This document shows positions 9,832 to 18,740 of a stretch of 64,000 bases of DNA, piece by piece; the first letter of the stretch is position 1, and each line of letters begins with the position of its first letter. Made by a program: the position numbers and the translations under genes. Location of the stretch: the NCBI GenBank assembly GCA_013697725.1, contig JACCWI010000055.1, positions 310,001-374,000 of the forward strand, written 5' to 3'. Below the pieces are notes generated by a model. It searched no databases. It was given only the letters and a program-made list of their open reading frames with translations, and had not been told where the DNA came from. The DNA comes from Tatlockia sp. (lineage in GTDB: Bacteria > Pseudomonadota > Gammaproteobacteria > Legionellales > Legionellaceae).

Positions 9832-9958
9832 TAAATTACCTCAAATAAAATTCAATTCAGCTAAAAAAATTAAACCCTCAAAATATTGTTTGCAAAGTTT
9901 GCCTAGTCTGCAAATTTATTGTTCTATATCCTTTTACCTGTTGTTTCTGCTGTTTTCG

Positions 9959-9974
9959 AATAATAGCTATTATT
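9959..9974. promoter_or_regulatory. 16-bp perfect palindrome between divergent NRPS and sensor-kinase genes
   Basis: AATAATAGCTATTATT is a perfect inverted repeat in the 212-base AT-rich region shared by the NRPS (minus) and the histidine kinase (plus). It lies 70 bases before the kinase start. It could be an operator for a dimeric regulator, but chance palindromes of A/T type are common in such DNA. No regulator in the window can be tied to it. Confidence 0.3.
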
Positions 9975-10043
9975 TAGTCATAGTTTTGATTATATTAATT
10001 TGTATATGAAGAACTATGAATTATATGAGGGAATGTATTAATC

Positions 10044-13000
10044 ATGAATGATAGTTCGTTACAGGGGAATTCGCCAGAAAAAAAGAATGGTCTAGAACAG
10101 TCTGATAGTTTGCATTATTTAACCAATCTTGTCAATGATTTTCCAGGTAGCATTTATTGGAAGGACAAGAACGGTGTCTATTTAGGTTGTAGCCAACTTA
10201 TGTTATCCCTAACAGGATTTAGTTCGTTATCAGAAATAATTGGTAAGACCGACGAGCAACTATGGGGTGAAGAAAATGCTAAAATTATTAGGAAAAATGA
10301 TAAGCAGGTTATGGCCTCAGGTCACTTTATCACCTGCTGTGAAACAGCAATAGTACGCGGTGAACAGCGATTTTTTACCTCAATTAAAATGCCTTTGAGA
10401 GATAACAATGACAATATTATTGGAATAACTGGAAATTCAATTGATGTAACTGACCTTGAAAAGGCTAAAAGAAAAGCAGAAGAAGACACCCAAGCCGCCA
10501 TCTCTTATTTAGAAACCGTTGTTGATTGCACTCCAGGTAACCTTTACTGGAAAGATAAAGAAGGCAATTATTTGGGTGGCAATGCTTTTATGATAAAAGC
10601 TGTGGGTTTAACGTCTAAAAAACAATTAGTTGGTAAGTCGGATTATGAACTCTTTGGGGTGGATAAGGCTGAGGTTTTAAGAAAAAATGATAAAGAAGTA
10701 ATGGAGTCAGGGAAAACCCTGAATGTAGAGGAAGTTGTAACCTTACCCAACGGTCAACAACATTTTTATCTCGCAGCTAAAATGCCATTACGAGATAATC
10801 AAAATAATGTAATTGGTGTTATCGGTAATTCTCTTGATATCACTCAAATTAAGCAAATGGAAAAAGATTTACAAATTGCTAAAAATAAAGCAGAGATAGC
10901 CAATAAAGCCAAATCCGAATTCATCGCAAACATGAGCCATGATATCCGTACCCCATTAACTGGGATTATCGGAATGACGCAAGAAATGTTTAATGTGGCA
11001 GATGATCTAAGACCATTGCTTGATAAGACTAGTGTTGATAAGAGCGCTATCCCACAAGATAACTATTTCTCCCTTTTAAAGCATATGGTTGATACCGTTC
11101 AAGAAGACAGCCAATTGTTAATCGGTGCAACGGATGAATTATTAGAACTTTGTAATGAAATCTTAGAAACTATGCGCTTGGAGTCCGGTTATCGCCCGGA
11201 AAAACCTGAATCGTTTTGTTTGCAAGACTTAGTTAAACGCAATATTTCTCTCTTAAAGCCGACGGCAGCGCATAGAAAATTAACTTTATCCTATGAAAGC
11301 GATAAACGGATACCCACCTATTTTAGCGGCTTACGTAATTACCTCGACCGCACCTTACTCAATCTATTATCCAATGCGCTTAAATTTACAACAAATGGGT
11401 TTGTTAAGATCAAGGTGCAGTTGGTGGGTGAGCCCAAATTAACTTACCAGATAGGCGACACCATGATTTTAAAGATTTCGGTGGAAGATTCCGGCATGGG
11501 TATTCCTAACGATAAATTTGAAACCATTTTCGAACATTTTTCACGTCTAACACCTTCTTATGAAGGCATGTACAAAGGAGCAGGCTTAGGCCTTTACACC
11601 GTGAAGCGTTACATAGAGGCGATGAATGCCACTATCGAAGTAGAGAGTGAAGTGGGCAAAGGAACCCGGTTTATTATTATTCTTCCGCTTAGCGTATCAG
11701 ACTATTCCGACCGCGAAAAAGAAATACCTCTGCCCAAACCGACTAAATTCAAAGTAGCTCCGTCAGCAACCTCTTCAAAACACCAAGAACGTATCGAAGA
11801 AACTATCGCTGCAAAAGTATTAATAGTAGAAGATAACCCGCTCGCCGCTAGGAGCTTGCAATCCTTATTAATCCGTTTGAATTGCGCTTCTAACCATGCC
11901 GCAAATGGCGAACAAGCACTTGAGATGATTAAAATTCATGACTATGATTTAGTCTTAATGGATGTAGGGTTGGGCAATGGGATTGATGGACTAGAAGCCA
12001 CCCGACAAATCCGTGCAATCAGCCAACCGCAACTGCTAAATTTACCCATTATTGCAGTGACAGGGCATGCCAATGACCCTCAAAAAAGAGATGAAGCCTT
12101 ATCCGCTGGCATGCAGGACGTTCTCCCCAAGCCTTTAGTACAATCGGACTTAGAAAAGCTGTTGGATCAATACGTGTTTCAACGAAGAAAAGAAGCGCAT
12201 GCATGGCCCCAGAATAAAACTAGGCTTGCAAAGGTTAATGGATTAGACAACGAGGCAGAACAAGCAAACTTGCTCAATTTATCCGCTTCAACCTTAAGTC
12301 TTCAGTTACCTGAATTAAAAGCCCAGTTGTTTGACCTTCAACAATTACCTTTATTCGAATTAGCCAGAGGTCTGAATTCAGTATCAGGTAAAGAAGAAGC
12401 ATTAAGCCAGCAAATTAAGCAATTCATAGACTATCTTTCGGATAAAATTAGTTCAATTGGAAAAACCTCACCAGGCGACAATTTACAAACCATAGTAAAT
12501 TTTGTGTCTCCCATCAAAACCCTAGCCGCACATTGCGGAACAACAAGGCTCAGCTATGCTTGTTATTATGTAGAGCAATATTGCCTAGAGGAAACAAATT
12601 CTTCATTGCTGGAAAAGTTGTTTGGCCAATTAATAACGGTCATGCAAGAAACGAAAGCCTGTTTAATAGAATGGTTAGCGCAAAAAGACAGGTTTTCAAT
12701 CGTTTCTTTAAGCGATGCATCTTCAAAGGACTTAGGTCGAGACTTACCGGAAACCGAAGAGCTATTATTTAAGCTTGAGCAATTTCCTTTACTGGATATT
12801 GCAAAAGGGCTTGAAACCTTAGGCAGCAAAATTATTCTATCGGATATGCTACACGATATGATGGATCTAATCCCAATACAGAAAAAAGAACTTCAGCAGG
12901 CACATGCCACAGATGATTGGGATAAGATTGAACAATTAGCCCACAAAGTAAAAGGCGGTGCTGAATACCCTGGGACTATTCGAATGAAATATGCTTGTCA

Positions 13001-13121
13001 GTACCTCGAGCGCTATCGTAAAGCCGGGCACTCTGGTTTATTAGAAAAACTCTACCTTCAATTGATGAGTGTTTTTGATGATACTCAAATACAGATTGCC
13101 AATTGGCTAAAGAAAAGGTGA
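10044..13121 (+). CDS. Hybrid sensor histidine kinase: PAS-PAS-HisKA-HATPase-REC-Hpt(degenerate)-Hpt
   Basis: A 1025-aa soluble phosphorelay protein with no membrane segment, so it should sense in the cytosol. Two PAS repeats (about 30-135 and 155-275) each begin with a shared PG-YWKDK-G-YLG pattern. The HisKA box has the phospho-histidine H299 (MSHDIRTPLTG). The ATPase domain carries NLLSNALKF, EDSGMGIP and GAGLGLYT. A receiver domain follows, with EDN near 594, phospho-acceptor D640 (LVLMDVG) and K696 (LPKPL). Two homologous Hpt-like segments form the tail. In the second, H967 sits in AHKVKGGAEYPG. In the first, the matching position in NFVSPIKTLAAHCG has no His at the right place. GAGGGA upstream of the ATG supports the start. 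No partner response regulator is next to it. The divergent NRPS makes a signal-sensor link possible but unproven. Confidence 0.88.
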   Translation: MNDSSLQGNSPEKKNGLEQSDSLHYLTNLVNDFPGSIYWKDKNGVYLGCSQLMLSLTGFSSLSEIIGKTDEQLWGEENAKIIRKNDKQVMASGHFITCCETAIVRGEQRFFTSIKMPLRDNNDNIIGITGNSIDVTDLEKAKRKAEEDTQAAISYLETVVDCTPGNLYWKDKEGNYLGGNAFMIKAVGLTSKKQLVGKSDYELFGVDKAEVLRKNDKEVMESGKTLNVEEVVTLPNGQQHFYLAAKMPLRDNQNNVIGVIGNSLDITQIKQMEKDLQIAKNKAEIANKAKSEFIANMSHDIRTPLTGIIGMTQEMFNVADDLRPLLDKTSVDKSAIPQDNYFSLLKHMVDTVQEDSQLLIGATDELLELCNEILETMRLESGYRPEKPESFCLQDLVKRNISLLKPTAAHRKLTLSYESDKRIPTYFSGLRNYLDRTLLNLLSNALKFTTNGFVKIKVQLVGEPKLTYQIGDTMILKISVEDSGMGIPNDKFETIFEHFSRLTPSYEGMYKGAGLGLYTVKRYIEAMNATIEVESEVGKGTRFIIILPLSVSDYSDREKEIPLPKPTKFKVAPSATSSKHQERIEETIAAKVLIVEDNPLAARSLQSLLIRLNCASNHAANGEQALEMIKIHDYDLVLMDVGLGNGIDGLEATRQIRAISQPQLLNLPIIAVTGHANDPQKRDEALSAGMQDVLPKPLVQSDLEKLLDQYVFQRRKEAHAWPQNKTRLAKVNGLDNEAEQANLLNLSASTLSLQLPELKAQLFDLQQLPLFELARGLNSVSGKEEALSQQIKQFIDYLSDKISSIGKTSPGDNLQTIVNFVSPIKTLAAHCGTTRLSYACYYVEQYCLEETNSSLLEKLFGQLITVMQETKACLIEWLAQKDRFSIVSLSDASSKDLGRDLPETEELLFKLEQFPLLDIAKGLETLGSKIILSDMLHDMMDLIPIQKKELQQAHATDDWDKIEQLAHKVKGGAEYPGTIRMKYACQYLERYRKAGHSGLLEKLYLQLMSVFDDTQIQIANWLKKR

Positions 13122-13439
13122 ATTCAGCAAGGTTCTCATAATCCTTTTAACGAGTAAATATTAGGTCTGACAATGTCATTAAAGCACGAATGTTTGTATT
13201 ATCTTCAATAAAAATTTTACAAACAAAATTGCTAAATTTTATGCTAAAATATTTTTTTTTACCTAAGGTGCTTTACTGAGAGTTTTATTTGCAGAGCTTA
13301 AACCCGTGGTAATGTTGTACCTAAGTATAGTTAGGACATCAATCAACAAATAGATTATTCCATCAAATGTTAAAATAGTTAAAGCATATTTTTGTCAGCT
13401 TTTGCGAGCAAATAAACTATTTTTGGAAAAGGCTATCAA
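13122..13439. other. Non-coding gap after the sensor kinase
   Basis: Very AT-rich, with stops in all frames. A loose inverted repeat GTTTGTA...TACAAAC spans about 13194-13228. The final bases carry, out of an open frame, a stretch reading TIFGKGYQ, which joins in frame to the asparaginase remnant that follows. Confidence 0.4.
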
Positions 13440-13670
13440 TGCAAGCAGGTTACTGAACTACTACATCAATCTACTCTTCAAGGGATAAAAGTTATTAGAT
13501 GCTCTCGAATAGGTGGAAGTTATATTAATTCTGATAGTGATTATGACAAAAAATATGGCTTTTTAACCTCTAATGGTTTATCACCTCAAAAAAGCAGTAT
13601 TTTGCTATCAACCGCGCTAGCATATACAAAAAAAAATGAAGATTTAATGCGAATTTTTGAGGAGTATTAG
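13440..13670 (+). pseudogene. L-asparaginase C-terminal remnant
   Basis: A 77-codon open stretch without a credible start encodes the last part of a type I/II L-asparaginase: GIKVIRCSRIGGSYI, then GFLTSNGLSPQKSSILLS, and IFEEY before TAG. Family members show V-x-R-S-S-R-V-G-S-G, G-x-L-x-P-x-K-A-R-x-L-L and a final IF--Y at the same spacing. The whole N-terminal catalytic domain (two Thr and a Lys-Asp pair) is missing, so it cannot be active. It is a dead fragment between the kinase and the frameshifted putative effector. Confidence 0.6.
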
Positions 13671-13679
13671 TGATTTTTT

Positions 13680-13808
13680 ATGGAAAGAAAAACGCAAGTG
13701 ACTATTGCTCACCGCGAAGAGTCAATTAAGATGGCAGATAGGATGATTGATATTGCGGATTTTTCCCCTAAAAACGGTAATACACAATACTTTTCTATAA
13801 AGCTATAG
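13680..13808 (+). pseudogene. ABC-exporter ATPase C-terminal remnant
   Basis: A 43-codon stretch begins MERKTQVTIAHREESIKMAD. The part TIAHREESIKMADRMI fits the H-loop region (IAHRxxTIxxADRI) that closes the nucleotide-binding domain of ABC exporters such as CvaB or LapB. No Walker or signature motif precedes it. It starts ten bases after the asparaginase remnant, which argues for a patchwork of decayed genes. It could be a chance match because it is short. Confidence 0.4.
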
Positions 13809-13988
13809 ATGCGGCAAGTAACGCAGAGATTAATGGCAACAAACTCATCAAGAATTAAGTTTTATGGCAGCTAAGTACTCAATTTAATTGTTGGCTTTCC
13901 CTTGCTAATAAGAAAATATGAATACTTTTGTATTTTTTAATCTTATTATTCAACCAATTTATAATTTTGCATCCAATCTTAAGGACCA

Positions 13989-16153
13989 ATGATGTTTTAT
14001 CGCGGAGAAATTGAAAGTTATAACGATTTAGTAAATGAATTAATAACCAAAGCAGCAGTTTTGAAAGCTTTGATTAATGATCGTTGGGACCAATATCTCC
14101 CACAATATGCTAATCCAATGAGTGATATGGACAGCTGGCTAAATCTGGTGGAGTCTCGTTTTACAGAGTTAACTAATACAGAAGATGCTAAGGCTCGTTT
14201 AATTTCCACACCAAAAATGATAAAAAAAGGTAAGGTCTATGAAGAAAATCATGCGCCTTGGCTTCGTAATATGGCACCTCTTGCATTAAACGATGTTCAA
14301 AAATATAACGTGAATATATCCTCCGCATTAATAATCGAACATGCGAGTCGCCGAGTAGACTTTTTTTTTCTAACTTTACTCTTTTTTTATAATAAATCCG
14401 CAACTATTCAGCTTGGGCAAACACAAGGTAATGGAAGAAAACTTCAGAAGGTACACGGAAATGATGATTATAAAACTCAGGCCTGTCATTCGGCCATTGC
14501 CTCTAATTTTATAGTCCTCTCTCCTACGGCGCAAACCTCACAGTTTCTAATCACTTAGCGCAAATACTTAATACCACTGTAGAACTTCCAAAAAGTGTAA
14601 ATGATTTTGATCACAGCCTTGAAGGCAATATTAAAGAAACACTACAATCTGTTTGGAGAAAAGCTGCAATCAAAATTCTAAATCAAACGTCGCAGCAAGG
14701 TCATGATTTTGAGCCTCGAAAATCCTTATTAAAATTTTTGTTACAATTAATTCATTTTTTCTCAGCTGAGAATATAAAAGCGAATTACTGGTCCAATCAT
14801 TGTTCTTCAGAAAACAGACTAATTTTCGCGCTTCAGTGTATCGGAAGTTTCTATTTCTTATGGAGTTCAAAAATTAGTCTGGAGGATTACATCCATTCCC
14901 AACTGCGACTTAAGAAGGATGAAATCACTCAGTTTAAAGAGCAAAAATTTTTTAGAATCAATAAATATAAAGCTTTAGCAAGTGAGCTCGGGGAAACAGA
15001 AGCGGTCTCCTGGATTACAGAGTTTTTCTCAACCGATTTAACGAGTGACTCCAAGAGGGAAGAACTTCGAAACGACGACTTTGTGCTCGACGTCCTTGAT
15101 AATTTAGTATGTTTTGAACAAACCTTTGAATCAGCTATGGATATTCTAGCTGCTCTTTCCGATTTTGATTATGATTTTGATGAATCTTCACAATGTTATA
15201 TTCAATATCGAGTTAATTTAAATTTTTCTCCTCTCTTAGGTGGCATAAGTTATCAGCAACGACTCAGATATTTAGAAAATCGGTTATTTTTATTAGCTAA
15301 TGATGTAGAGGAATTCCGATCTTTAAGCTTGATTCGCGCTATGTACCATTCTTTAAAATTTATGGTTCTGAAAGGTTCTGATGCTGAATTTGGCTCAGCA
15401 ATTTGTGAAGATAAGGATATATGCTGGGAAATACCAACCAATGATGCTTCAACAATGGCTTATTGCCTGAACCTTGCCGACTTAATTATTCAGGCTGCTC
15501 GCAGAGCAGCGAACTATGAGCTTGGTGATGAAGCCAAACGAATTATAGCGAAATTTATAGAAGATAATATGGCTAATGCATTTGCAAGCCACAAAATTCT
15601 GTATAAATTTTTAATTTCTGTACCAATCCCCGTGGATATCGATGATTATGCCAATCATGATTGGTGTGATTCTTTATACATTGAAAGTTTTTATTGTTTA
15701 AATAAAATTAAAGATAGAGCCCTTGATCAACTTGATTCTCATATGCTCTTTGCACGTTCTAGATTAGAAAATTTAATCATTTGTATTGCAGTAAATAAAA
15801 TTATCCAATTATCTAATATGGGTTTGCTCAATACTAAGCCTCAAGAGCATTATAATTGGTTTTTAAGTATATTGGATTTAGAGAACGAAGAGGTTAAGGG
15901 AATTATTTATTTATACAATTTTTGCAATGGCGCTAACATGTGGGAAAGTGATTGTCTAAAAATGTCAAAAGGCAGTTCATTAGCCACATTTGTGGAGGAA
16001 CAAATAGATAATAGAATTAACTATATGATTGGTTGTTCAATAAGAATTCAGAATCAAATTATTGAGACGGGTCAATTTACCAGCCCACCAATCTTTATTG
16101 ATACTCATCCTCAAAATGATGAAGAAGACAATATTCTAAGACTAACATTTTGA
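13989..16153 (+). pseudogene. Frameshifted gene for a ~720-aa putative Dot/Icm effector
   Basis: Two open frames abut: 13989-14558 (frame from ATG, AGGACC ribosome site) and an open frame from 14507 to 16153. They overlap only at 14507-14558 and both look coding throughout, so one indel there (near the TCCTCTCTCC run at 14515-14526) splits one gene. Repaired, it would encode about 720 residues. I recognise no domain; the second part is helical and acidic with scattered Trp and Cys. The last residues, NDEEDNILRLTF, hold an acidic E-block-like run and a hydrophobic residue near the end, as in many Legionella type IVB substrates. That is suggestive only. It may be a true pseudogene or a sequencing error. 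The second frame alone could restart at TTG 14738. Confidence 0.55.
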
Positions 16154-16266
16154 TAAGTTCTAGAGAATAAATATTTACAAGTTTGCCTAATTTGTATTCA
16201 AAAGAATGAATCGGGAAGGTGATGGGGGCGCTAGCTAGCAACAAGCACCGCAGCGTCCTACTGTTT

Positions 16267-16779
16267 TTATGTGGATTTATGAAGTGCATTAAGCGAGCGC
16301 AAATATACATCAGCTTCATTCAACTCCAATTCATTAAAGATCCTAAAGGCATTGTCTTTAAGTAATTGTGCTGTAACACCAGAGCCTGAGATAATCTTTC
16401 CACTGAAACTACCATCATATACACTAGAGTTTCCACAAGAAGGGCTATCCTTTTTAAGGACGGCTACTTTTATATTAAATTTTTCTGCAAGTGCTAAGGT
16501 CTGAAATGCGCCTTTTATAAAGGCCTCAGTCTTGTCAATACCCGTTTGCGTTAACACTTTTGCTTTGCCTTTCAGCACATCTTTCGCAGTCCCATAAGTT
16601 ATTTCACCAGGTGGTCTAGGAATAGGTAGCCCCGCTGATACTTCAGGACAAATAGATACAAGCCTGCCTTCTTTTGCCCATCTTTTAATTATTTCGCTAT
16701 CAATTAGTGCATCACCTCTATGATATCGAACTTTTAATCCCAACAAGCATCCACTAATCAATACTTTCTCAATTTCCAT
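16267..16779 (-). CDS. DUF523 family protein
   Basis: A 170-aa cytosolic protein. It opens with KVLISGCLLGLKVRYHRGDA, then VSICPEVSAGLPIPRPPGEI and DSPSCGNSSVYDGSFSG, the three conserved blocks of the DUF523 family, including the cysteines at about 10, 45 and 114. Members are stand-alone proteins of 150-170 residues or are fused to DUF1722. The biochemical role is not settled; the cysteines suggest metal or redox binding. A ribosome site (GGAGCTGCG) precedes the ATG. It faces the frameshifted gene tail to tail with about 110 bases between. Confidence 0.85.
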   Translation of the reverse strand: MEIEKVLISGCLLGLKVRYHRGDALIDSEIIKRWAKEGRLVSICPEVSAGLPIPRPPGEITYGTAKDVLKGKAKVLTQTGIDKTEAFIKGAFQTLALAEKFNIKVAVLKKDSPSCGNSSVYDGSFSGKIISGSGVTAQLLKDNAFRIFNELELNEADVYLRSLNALHKST

Positions 16780-17203
16780 CGCAGCTCCTGATTAAAGCGG
16801 ATTGCTCACATAAATTCTGAGTTAAAACTCTATACTGGTGTCATCAATTCTCTCAACGATTCATAGGCTGATATAATGTAGATATTGATAAATATTATTT
16901 AGAAAAACACTCACACTGGTTAACAATGATATCATTCCAATAAAGTAAACAATTTAAACATTTTAATTGTGATTGAAAATAAACATCCTTAGAGATCATA
17001 GATCTAAAGCACTTATAGATGGAAGCTCGATCATAATAATTAGTTAGGATATTTTGACAGTCGAATTCACCAACCTATAAAAATTTTTATTTCATGCCGA
17101 CCAGTGTTAATTAAAAGCTTTGATATTATTATTTTTGTAAAACCAATTTTAATTCTAGGTTAAATTAGCAATCCAGGATTTTTTAAATTTTAAGGAGATT
17201 CAA
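16780..17203. other. Intergenic region, 424 bases
   Basis: Both flanking genes read outward, so this must hold two promoters. It is AT-rich without open frames. TAAGGAG at 17190-17196 is the ribosome site of the gene at 17204. I see no convincing repeat or operator. Confidence 0.5.
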
Positions 17204-17956
17204 ATGCCACATATTATTTACAATAAAAAAAATCAAATGTATTGCTCCACAGGAAGTAGACCAAGCAATCAAAATCATCCAGACGTTCTAGAAAAAATTT
17301 CCAATCGTTTAACTCGATATGTTTTAGATAACCCTGAATTATGTTTAACGGAATTACAAGCTAGATTTATAGATGAGGTGGAAAAAGGTGGGCGATTTTT
17401 ATCTAAAGAAAATATTGATATTGCCCATCATATTGCCATTAGCAAAATAATTAAAGTGTTTGTAAATTTATTAAACGACCCAAAACGCTTCAACCGTAAG
17501 GATTTTTTAAATTTTGGTGATGCTATTTGCTCAACAGAATCTACAGGAGATGATAAAGGTCGCAAGTCTATAAAAGATTTTTTTCAAGATATACGAGATG
17601 GCTCCCATCCGGAATATTTATGTCAGGAGGCCAATAAAATTATTGGGAAACTCAATTGCTGTTCGAGAAATGTAACCCCGGGTCATAAATCGGTAAACCG
17701 AAGCATTAGCGATGCTAAAGATCCACATTTAATGGCAGTGAAAGGAAAATCTAACACCTATAAAGAAATAAATCCCTCAAAACGATTATCCTATTTTTTT
17801 GCAGCTTTACCCGACTGCCATGATTACGCAGCAAAGTCGGTACAAATTAAGAACGGGAAACAAGCGTACCAAAGCTCAAGTGTATCTGCAAAAAAAGAAG
17901 AAGCATATGTTGTCGAAACAAGTAAACATTCTACTTACAGGGGTTATAAATGCTAG
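17204..17956 (+). CDS. Unknown 250-aa protein, possible effector
   Basis: I do not recognise a family. The protein is hydrophilic and basic, with no signal peptide and no membrane segment. Residues 25-110 are predicted helical (ISNRLTRYVLDN, NIDIAHHIAISKIIKVFVNLL). The C-terminal half is low in hydrophobics and rich in Ser, Lys and Asn, so probably disordered. Seven Cys residues are scattered, including a CC pair near 151. A strong ribosome site (AAGGAG, 7 bases from ATG) shows it is translated. Its isolation, its own long upstream region and its orphan nature match the style of Legionella effector genes, but there is no acidic E-block at the end (the C-terminus is STYRGYKC). Function unknown. 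Confidence 0.6.
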   Translation: MPHIIYNKKNQMYCSTGSRPSNQNHPDVLEKISNRLTRYVLDNPELCLTELQARFIDEVEKGGRFLSKENIDIAHHIAISKIIKVFVNLLNDPKRFNRKDFLNFGDAICSTESTGDDKGRKSIKDFFQDIRDGSHPEYLCQEANKIIGKLNCCSRNVTPGHKSVNRSISDAKDPHLMAVKGKSNTYKEINPSKRLSYFFAALPDCHDYAAKSVQIKNGKQAYQSSSVSAKKEEAYVVETSKHSTYRGYKC

Positions 17957-18057
17957 ATTGGTTGGTTGATAAATCAACAAATGCTTGGGATTGATTCAGA
18001 GAAGTAATCAATCTCAAATAATAAACGAGTACTTTATATTAAATTTGTATATACTAC

Positions 18058-18091
18058 GTACTTTCATATGTTCATGTACAATTATAAGTAC
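18058..18091. promoter_or_regulatory. Candidate YefM operator
   Basis: The hexamer TGTACA at 18075-18080 lies 35 bases before the antitoxin ATG, and GTACTT (18058-18063) is mirrored by AAGTAC (18086-18091). Known YefM operators are palindromes with a TGTACA core, so autoregulation is expected here. Confidence 0.45.
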
Positions 18092-18114
18092 CTAATAAAT
18101 TATTCGAGATAGCT

Positions 18115-18369
18115 ATGGATGTTTTAAGCTACACGGCTTTAAGATCAAATTTGGCTAGCACCCTGGATAAAGTGAATGAAGATCATGTTTCTATTTTAAT
18201 TACCAGACAAAATGGAAAACCAGCAGTAATTATGTCTTTGGAAGATTTTAAATCTTATGAAGAAACTGCTTATTTAATAGCAAGCCCTAAAAATGCAGAA
18301 CGCTTAAATCAAGCAATTGCAGAAGTAGAAGCAGGAAAAGCTAAATCTCATAAATTGATTGAAGAATGA
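18115..18369 (+). CDS. yefM: Phd/YefM-family antitoxin
   Basis: An 84-aa protein, the family's usual length. The N-terminal DNA-binding part reads LSYTALRSNLASTLDKVNED, then ILITRQNGKPAVIMSLEDFKSYEETAYL, which is the Phd/YefM core (residues 4-55). The C-terminal tail (60-84, rich in Ala, Glu and Lys) is the flexible segment that wraps the toxin. In known systems it neutralises YoeB and represses the operon by binding upstream palindromes. Its stop overlaps the toxin start by four bases (ATGA), as usual for these pairs. Start chosen at the ATG giving the canonical N-terminus. Confidence 0.92.
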   Translation: MDVLSYTALRSNLASTLDKVNEDHVSILITRQNGKPAVIMSLEDFKSYEETAYLIASPKNAERLNQAIAEVEAGKAKSHKLIEE

Positions 18370-18620
18370 TCTTATCCTGGGCAGAAAATGCGTGGCAAGA
18401 TTATCTATATTGGCAAACAATAGATAAAAAAATAATTAAGCGCATTAATTTATTGATCAAAGACATAAAGCGTGACCCATTTGAGGGCATAGGCGACCCT
18501 CAGCCCTTGAAGCATAACTGGTCCGGATATTGGTCTCGTCGCATTGATAAAGAACATCGGATTATCTATAAACTAGCTGACGATGCGATTTATATAGTTC
18601 ATGGTCGTTATCACTATTGA
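18366..18620 (+). CDS. yoeB: YoeB-family ribosome-dependent mRNA interferase toxin
   Basis: An 84-aa RelE-superfamily toxin. ILSWAENAWQDYLYWQTIDK opens it. GDPQPLKHNWSGYWSRRI near 48-63, DKEHRIIYKL and the final HGRYHY are diagnostic for YoeB. Expected catalytic residues are visible: E46-type acid replaced within FEGIGDPQPLK, R and H in RRIDKEHR, and the terminal H83-Y84 pair. YoeB cleaves mRNA at the ribosomal A site. All key C-terminal residues are present, so the toxin looks intact. Translation is coupled to the antitoxin by a four-base overlap. Confidence 0.93.
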   Translation: MILSWAENAWQDYLYWQTIDKKIIKRINLLIKDIKRDPFEGIGDPQPLKHNWSGYWSRRIDKEHRIIYKLADDAIYIVHGRYHY

Positions 18621-18740
18621 TTTAATTTCCAGTCACAATAAATTCTTTCATTGCATTTTATGGGTTTAGTTCAGGAAGATAAAGAACAGCGCATGCAGCT
18701 AATGCAAGAGCATCACCGAGAACTAATAAGAAGTTCAAGC

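Noticed and set aside
9821..10009. 62-codon plus-strand frame between NRPS and kinase
   Set aside because: It has no ribosome site, overlaps the NRPS start, and has a composition of promoter-like AT-rich DNA with no family resemblance.
12533..12829. Overlapping frames on both strands inside the histidine kinase gene
   Set aside because: They are alternative-frame shadows of the Hpt region; the kinase frame has clear domain conservation.
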